This document shows, piece after piece, positions 58,201-64,000 of a stretch of 64,000 nt of DNA. A program made the translations under genes and the position numbers. The stretch is from Cryptomeria japonica. Its lineage: Eukaryota > Streptophyta > Pinopsida > Cupressales > Cupressaceae. The notes under the pieces are model-generated. The model saw only the letters and a list, made by a program, of their open reading frames with translations. It made no database searches and had not been told where the DNA came from. The stretch is from assembly GCF_030272615.1 (NCBI RefSeq), contig NC_081414.1:238921233-238985232 (forward strand), in the 5' to 3' direction. The first letter of the stretch is position 1, and every line of letters starts with the position of its first letter.

Positions 58201-59049
58201 TGGAAAATTGAGGGGACGCTAAGACTTACTAATCATATTCTCTATACACCACTCAGACAGATAATTGTCATCCATAAATGCATTCTCCCAGTCTTCTAAT
58301 TGTTCTATATATTTAGATTTGATCTCCCTTTTTTTGTATTGAACACCTGCATTGATTGACTATGTACTAAATTACCAGATTGGATTACCTGCATTGAAAA
58401 TGTGTCCTCTATTTACACATTGTTCGTTGTACCTGGTTTTCTATTTTTAACAATCTTGATCTGTAAAACATATCTTATTTCCTTCATGTTGATCATCTTG
58501 AGCCGTGCACTTGTCTGCTACTGGATCTCTATTAATGAAATCGTCATCCTCTGTCGACCTTCTCTGAGGAGATTGACAACTGCCTCATTAAAATATCTGC
58601 AAGCACCAACTTATGCATATCGGATTTCAATCTCAACCACTTGGGAGCCACATGTCTTCATTTTCAGCATCCAAAGCATCTGGTCAAGCTTGGTCAACCA
58701 CCATGTAGATCATTTTTTCCTATCTGCATGCATCTACATCTTCTTATTCAACATCCAAGTCACTTGGTCAATCCTAGTCAATCACCCACATGGACCTTAG
58801 AGTCTATTGGCAGGCATTCATGGCATCAAAAGTCTTCTGAATCGTCATCCAAGTCATCTGGTTAAACTTGGTTCACCTCCACATGGATCTCTATATCTTT
58901 AGGGCCATTATCTTCTTGCCCCGCAAGACCATCTGCATGTCCAAGTTACCTGTGCGAGATAAGCCTATGTGGGATAACACTTCATTATCTTTGTGTGGTA
59001 TGTCTTTGCTTTTGTTAGCCCATGCAAAATTTTGACAACCTATTAACTT

Positions 59050-59490
59050 ACATGAGATAAGGTTTATCTCTTTTGTCTTCACTTTTCCTTATCCTGCAGG
59101 ACCTCCGCATAATCATCTATCTCATGTGGGATAAGTTTATCTTCATGGTCTGCTTTCACGTCTCATGCCATGAGATAAGGGAAACACATCTCTTCGCTTT
59201 GTCCTCTTTTGACTCTCTTATCCCACGTGACTAGCACATTATCTTTTCAACAATGCGGGATAGTGAGGCACCACTATTTCTTTTGATATGCTTATCCCGC
59301 AGGACCAATCACTTTGGACAACAAGCGATGCAGGATAAGAGGGACTACCTTGTTCATCAAACTTAAGTTATCCTGCAAGGAATTCAACACTCAACCAACC
59401 TGTTGTGGGATAAGAGGATACATTGTGTGCACCACATAATTATTATCCCATAGGGTCATACACCTTCAACCACACATGTTGCGGGATAGA
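59050..59490. repeat. TTATCCCGC / GCGGGATAA motif cluster in X LTR
   Basis: Around a dozen copies of TTATCCCGC, its reverse complement and CpG-decayed forms (TTATCCTGC, GTGGGATAA), in both orientations at irregular spacing. The same cluster is in the left LTR at 40740-41170 and in the second duplicate at 62705-63145. Confidence 0.75.
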
Positions 59491-59557
59491 AAGGATCGCA
59501 TAACCTACGCATTATTGACATCCTCTGTCATGAGACCAGTATGACCAACCAGTCATG

Positions 59558-59672
59558 TTATTAACAACCCTAGTCACATAATCATCATGCTATTGATACT
59601 TGTAGACACATAGCCATGATGTTATTGGCACTTGCAGACACATAACCATTGTGTTATTGACACTTCATGTCA
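59558..59672. repeat. 32-bp tandem repeat in X LTR (right copy)
   Basis: TTATT-type cores at 59558, 59590, 59622 and 59654, exactly 32 bp apart, within units containing ACACATAACCAT and a TTATTGACACTT-like core. Confidence 0.85.
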
Positions 59673-60311
59673 TAGTACATAGTAGGCCTTTGGTCATAGT
59701 GATAGCGATAACCTACATATTATTAACAACTCAATCACGTGTTATTGACATCTGCAGTTACACCTTTCCTAATTCAAACCATTTTGCTTGATGCCTTCAT
59801 CATTGCATTGCCCTTTTTCTTCATCATCCAATTACTTGTCCTCTTAGAACATTCTAGGCTTGTCCTTTGTATCTCCTTTTGTATATAACATGGCATGTTA
59901 TGTGATGTTGTAGTAGTACTCATGCCCTTGGTTCTCTATCCACCTTTATCAACCTCCATGTATACTAATTTACTAATTTAACCTACACAACTCTCCTACC
60001 CAGATACAACACTATATTAGCTACTCTGACCTTTCTCTTGGATGTTCATCATTGCTGCATCACCGAACTTTCCATCCTAATGTCTCTTCATGCTTTGTTG
60101 GAATAGTTATCCTGATCTTGTATGTGATCCTGATGGTGTCTGCATTAACATAAGGTATTCTAATAACCTTATCAAGGGGTATTCCCTTCATTCTCCTCTG
60201 TCAGTATAGTTGTCTTGATACACTAATATTAGAGTAGTTTCTTCTATTGGTATCAACCAAAACTGCTACTCTACCTATGTTATGCTATCCCAATGTGTGG
60301 CTCTGCTCTGG

Positions 60312-61277
60312 TGGTGCAGGAGTAACTAAGGGTGAGCAAAGACCCTTTCAAATTTTGGCAATTCTAGCATAAGAACTGGTGTTTGTCCATTAGGTTGTTT
60401 GTTTGGATCTTGGAGTGCATTTTCACCTTTTTTTGAAAATTTCATCTATCAACTTACCTATCCCGATAACCTGATGAGGTGCCATTGACTATCGGGGAGA
60501 CTATTTTCTACCTACCCCGATAAGTCAATGAAGTCGCAAGTAGAGTGGAGCAACTGGAGTGAGTCTATTGTGGAGCCATCTAGTATCGGCAAGCCATGTT
60601 TTGGGCTAACCCGATGAACCGATGGGAAAGCATGTAGTTTGGAGCGCACCATCAGCCATCGGCAGATTATGTTTTGGGCTATACCGACAACCCGATAAGG
60701 AAGCCTTTTGTGGGGAGTGCATCATCGGCCATCAGAAAGGCTGTCTCGATGCTAACCCGATGACCTGATGGAAACCAATGTGGAAGTGTGCAATGTGCAA
60801 AATGCCATCGGACATTGGAGTAAGTGTTTTGCGACTACTCCGAAGACCCGATAGGAAAACATGCGAGTTGTAAACCACCATGGGACATCCTGATTAGTGT
60901 TGTGGTGCAAACCCGATGACCTGATAGAGGTTGAAAGATAGTTATAGTGACAAATCGATTGTGTTGAGTTTGATCTCGTCCGTTATGGATGTTCTCATGG
61001 CATGTCACAGAGGATATAAAAGACCCAATGGGCATTCTGTAAGGGGTGGGACTTTGGATTGTTGGGTGTGATAGTTCCACAAAACAAGAATCTTTTGAAT
61101 AATAATTTGTAGACCATTTTTTGTTTCCCTTGTCAAAGTTTTGTAAATAATGTCTTAATTTGTAAATGCCTGTGTGTTAGAGAAAATGTTTCTTTTCTTC
61201 GTTCTATGAGTTCCAATTCTATGTTTGTGCCAAGCTCGGTTTTGTAAATAAGTTGTCATTTTGTTTCTTGTTTTCTA
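60312..61277 (+). repeat. H 5' LTR
   Basis: About 966 bp. TATA box GATATAAAAGACC at about 61012-61024, then a T-rich U5 ending TTTTCTA, and TGGTATCA after one T. Confidence 0.65.
60463..60920. repeat. 72-bp repeats with CCCGATGACCCGATGG motifs in H LTR
   Basis: Six or so diverged units, anchored at ATCGG/ATCAG near 60586, 60658, 60731, 60814 and 60886 (steps 72, 73, 83, 72). Each has a doublet of CCGATG upstream of GGAAA and a CCATCGG further on. Lies in the U3 part before the TATA box. Confidence 0.7.
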
Positions 61278-61278
61278 T

Positions 61279-61293
61279 TGGTATCAAGCAGCC
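61279..61293 (+). other. H primer-binding site, altered
   Basis: TGGTATCAAGCAGCC resembles the tRNA-iMet-type TGGTATCAGAGC with one base shifted. Confidence 0.6.
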
Positions 61294-61560
61294 ATAAACA
61301 TGCCTCTGTATTCCACATGACCATTGGAGGTTGTCAAGAAGAGATAGTCATGTACAATAGAGCTCCATTTGTAGCAGATTAGATAATGGTGTCATTTGTT
61401 TCAGTAAACTGGCCCTAGGTGAGCTTGATGATAGCCCGGCTAGTATCAGTGACCAAAAAGGAAAGCACTTGCAGGGTAGACCGAAGACTAGGCTATTGGC
61501 CTCAGACCAAAGGAAGATGGGATTGAATGGAGAGAAGGTCCTAGCATGAGAATAAAAATA
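61294..61560 (+). other. H interior fragment, no clear gene
   Basis: A plus-strand stretch of about 48 codons near 61400-61545 (SKLALGELDDSPASISDQ) is open but too short to assign. Could be the start of gag. Confidence 0.35.
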
Positions 61561-64000
61561 ACTTAAACACATTTACACTTGCTCACTAAATAACATTACA
61601 CAGCCTCGACTCACGCAAAGAAAACTTTTGAACGTTGAACCAAAAAGGTTCACAAGTTCAAAGTTCAAAACACATTACAACATTGTGCTTGCTTTTTAAT
61701 TAAGACAAAGCCGCTAAGGACATTACTTAAAGCGCACTTTTAACCTTGAACCTTTGAACTGTTTAAAGGTTCAAGGACTTAGGTTCAAAGCAAAGAGATA
61801 CAAAGACCGAAAAGGAAGAAACACCAAAAGGCAACCCGCAAACTTGAAATTTTGATGGAAAATTGAGGGGACGCTAAGACTTACTAATCATATTCTCTAT
61901 ACACCACTCAGACAGATAATTGTCATCCATAAATGCATTCTCCCAGTCTTCTAATTGTTCTATATATTTAGATTTGATCTCCCTTTTTTTGTATTGAACA
62001 CCTGCATTGATTGACTATGTACTAAATTACCAGATTAGATTACCTGCATTGAAAATGTGTCCTCTATTTACACATTGTTCGTTGTACCTGGTTTTCTATT
62101 TTTAACAATCTTGATCTGTAAAACATATCTTATTTCCTTCATGTTGATCATCTTGAGCCGTGCACTTGTCTGCTACTGGATCTCTATTAATGAAATCATC
62201 ATCCTCTGTCGACCTTCTCTGAGGAGATTGACAACTGCCTCATTAAAATATCTGCAAGCACCAACCTATGCATATCGGATTTCAATCTCGACCACTTGGG
62301 AGCCACATGTCTTCATTTTCAGCATCCAAAGCATCTGGTCAAGCTTGGTCAACCACCATGTAGATCATTTTTTCCTATCTGCATGCATCTACATCTTCTT
62401 ATTCAACATCCAAGTCACTTGGTCAATCCTAGTCAATCACCCACATGGACCTTAGAGTCTATTGGCAGGCATTCATGGCATCAAAAGTCTTCTGAATCGT
62501 CATCCAAGTCATCTGGTTAAACTTGGTTCACCTCCACATGGATCTCTGTATCTTGAGGGCCATTATCTTCTTGCCCCGCAAGACCATCTGCATGTCCAAG
62601 TTACCTGTGCGAGATAAGCCTATGTGGGATAACACTTCATTATCTTTGTGTGGTATGTCTTTGCTTTTGTTAGCCCATGCAAAATTTTGACAACCTATTA
62701 ACTTACATGAGATAAGGTTTATCTCTTTTGTCTTCACTTTTCCTTATCCTGCAGGACCTCCGCATAATCATCTATCTCATGTGGGATAAGTTTATCTTCA
62801 TGGTCTGCTTTCACTTCTCATGCCACGGGATAAGGGAAACACATCTCTCCGCTTTGTCCTCTTTTGACTCTCTTATCCCGCATGACTAGCACATTATCTT
62901 TTCAACAATGCGGGATAGTGAGGCACCACTATTTCTTTTGATATGCTTATCCCGCGGGACCAATCACTTTGGACAACAAGCGATGCAGGATAAGAGGGAC
63001 TACCTTATTCATCAAACTTAAGTTATCCTGCAAGGAATTCAACACTCAACCAACCTATTGTGGGATAAGAGGATACATTGTGTGCACCACATAATTATTA
63101 TCCCACAGGGTCATACACCTTCAACCGCACATGTTGCGGGATAGAAAGGATCGCATAACCTACACGTTATTGACATCCTCTGTCACGAGACTAGTATGAC
63201 CAACCAATCATGTTATTGACAACCCTAGTCACATAATCATCATGCTATTGATACTTGTAGACACATAGCCATGATGTTATTGACACTTGCAGACACATAA
63301 CCATTGTGTTATTGACACTTCATGTCATAGTACATAGTAGGCCTTTGGTCATAGTGATAGCGATAACCTACATATCATTGACAACTCAGTCATGTGTTAT
63401 TGACATCTGCAATTACACCTTTCCTGATTCAAACCATTTTGCTTGATGCCTTCATCATTGCATTTCCCTTTGTCTTCATCATCCAATTACTTGTCCTCTT
63501 AGAACATTCTAGGCTTGTTCTATGTATCTCCTTTTGTATATAACATGGCATGCTATATGATGTTGCAATACTACTTATGCCCTTAGTTCTCTATCCACCT
63601 TTATCAACCTCCATGTATATTGATTTACTAATTTAACCTGCACGACTCTCCTACCCAGATACAACACTATATCAGCTACTCTGACCTTTCTCTTGGATGT
63701 TCATCATTGCTGCATCATTGAACTTGCCATCTTGATGTCTCTTCATGCTTTGTTGGAATAGTTATCCTGATCTTGTATGTGATCCTAATGATGTCTGCAT
63801 TGACATAAGGTATTTTGATAACCTTATCAAGGGGTATTCCCTTCATTCTCCTCTGTCCGTATAGTTATCCTGATACACTAATATTAGAGTAGTTTCTTCT
63901 ATTGGTATCACCCAAAACTGCTACTCTGCCTACGTTATGCTATCCCAATGTGTGGCTCTGCTCTAGTGGTGCAGGAGTACCTAAGGTTGAGCAAAGACCC
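61561..64000. repeat. tandem duplication, copy 2, truncated by window
   Basis: Repeats the G end hairpins (61561-61878), the X LTR fragment (61879-63966) and the first bases of H (63967-64000). Differences from copy 1 are isolated substitutions such as AAATCGTCATCC/AAATCATCATCC. Confidence 0.93.

Larger units (their letters stand above)
46913..58224 (-). mobile_element. G: insertion of unassigned class carrying a captured or unknown gene
   Basis: Both boundaries are set by comparison with the X left LTR at about 17455. The 7-bp direct repeat CTTACTA occurs at 46906-46912 and 58225-58231. After removing element I, G is about 4.6 kb. I see no LTR, PBS or terminal inverted repeat (left end TTGGTTAACAG, right end GACGCTAAGA) and no transposase, so the class is open. 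It carries one long degraded minus-strand gene and a hairpin-rich leader. Confidence 0.65.
58225..60311 (-). repeat. X right LTR, second segment
   Basis: Resumes after G with CTTACTAATCATATTCTC and parallels 17455-18248 and 40676-41940. It shows the uninterrupted site of A (TTTGTGTGGTATGTC) at about 58995. Interrupted by H at 60312. Confidence 0.88.
57906..61560. repeat. tandem duplication, copy 1 (period about 3,655 bp)
   Basis: Contains the end of G, the X LTR fragment 58225-60311 and the start of H. Matches 61561-64000 at a constant offset of 3,654-3,655 bp from ACTTAAACACATTT onward, with a few percent or fewer differences. Confidence 0.93.
60312..61560 (+). mobile_element. H: start of a plus-strand LTR retrotransposon (LTR, PBS, short interior)
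   Basis: The X LTR sequence breaks at 60312, where a new sequence starts TGGTGCAGGAGTAACTAAGG. The LTR runs to about 61277 and is followed by a PBS. The interior stops at 61560, where duplicate copy 2 begins, so the rest of H is not seen. The start of H occurs again at 63967 to the window end. Confidence 0.7.
16185..64000 (-). mobile_element. X: non-autonomous copia-type element with giant LTRs, extends past window
   Basis: Left (3') LTR: 16185-18248 plus 40676-42438, split by A. Interior: 42439-45655. Right (5') LTR: 45656-46912 plus 58225-60311, split by G and then H, with its last 500 or so bp outside the window. After subtracting insertions the LTR is about 3.8 kb and the interior only 3.2 kb. 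The interior has a PBS, gag with four zinc knuckles and a polypurine tract, but no protease, integrase or RT. Movement must have depended on enzymes from another element. X is the oldest layer of the nest on the right. Confidence 0.85.

Noticed and set aside
46913-58224. G as an LTR retrotransposon
   Set aside because: The two ends do not resemble each other, and no PBS or polypurine tract is found at the expected places.
58402-58800. 132-codon plus-strand ORF, duplicated at 62057-62455
   Set aside because: Lies inside the X LTR; it occurs twice only because of the tandem duplication.
1-64000. Endogenous pararetrovirus or other viral insertion
   Set aside because: All RT and integrase sequences have copia, gypsy or L1 domain order; no movement protein, coat protein or viral replicase motif was seen.

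Overview
The window is nuclear DNA of a seed plant made almost entirely of nested transposable elements. I find no host housekeeping gene, rRNA, tRNA or CRISPR array. The old, deeply nested LTR elements, many without pol, suggest a very large genome, probably a gymnosperm (inference; no marker gene proves it).

Left part (1-16184). A minus-strand Ty3/gypsy element (R1) enters from the left edge: broken gag, a 3.1-kb leader and a 5' LTR ending at 5695. R1 sits in a plus-strand L1-type LINE (5696-7562, apparently resuming at 10563-10765). The LINE also holds a chimeric minus-strand gypsy insertion (7563-10557, target-site duplication TTGAT). From 10766 to 16184 there are only degraded coding relics and AT-rich DNA.

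Central and right part (16185-64000). One old minus-strand copia-type element, X, has unusually long LTRs (about 3.8 kb), a gag-only interior and no pol. It has been split by later insertions. Its left LTR holds copia element A (18249-40670, minus, TSD GGTGT). A holds element C (19686-24796, plus, in A's LTR, carrying an antisense plant-mobile-domain relic), copia element B (28250-34261, plus, TSD AGTGA, young, nearly intact) and the short element D (34651-38567, plus, TSD AAGGG, no coding capacity). X's right LTR holds insertion G (46913-58224), which carries a degraded gene of unknown family. G holds the non-autonomous copia-type element I (48398-55079), which has a four-knuckle gag and a large unknown ORF in the place of pol. 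X's right LTR also holds the start of LTR element H (from 60312). The G end, X LTR and H start together form a 3.65-kb tandem duplication running off the right edge.

The most unusual signal is arrays of a short CpG-bearing motif at fixed phase in retroelement leaders: exactly 21-bp steps in R1 (two arrays, about 29 motifs) and alternating 19/21-bp steps in C (three arrays, two motifs), with spacers of unrelated sequence. Also notable are a primer-binding site in D that matches about 39 nt of a tRNA-Lys 3' half, a hairpin placing the polypurine tract in its loop in three copia-type families, and motif-rich LTRs or leaders in A, X, H and G.
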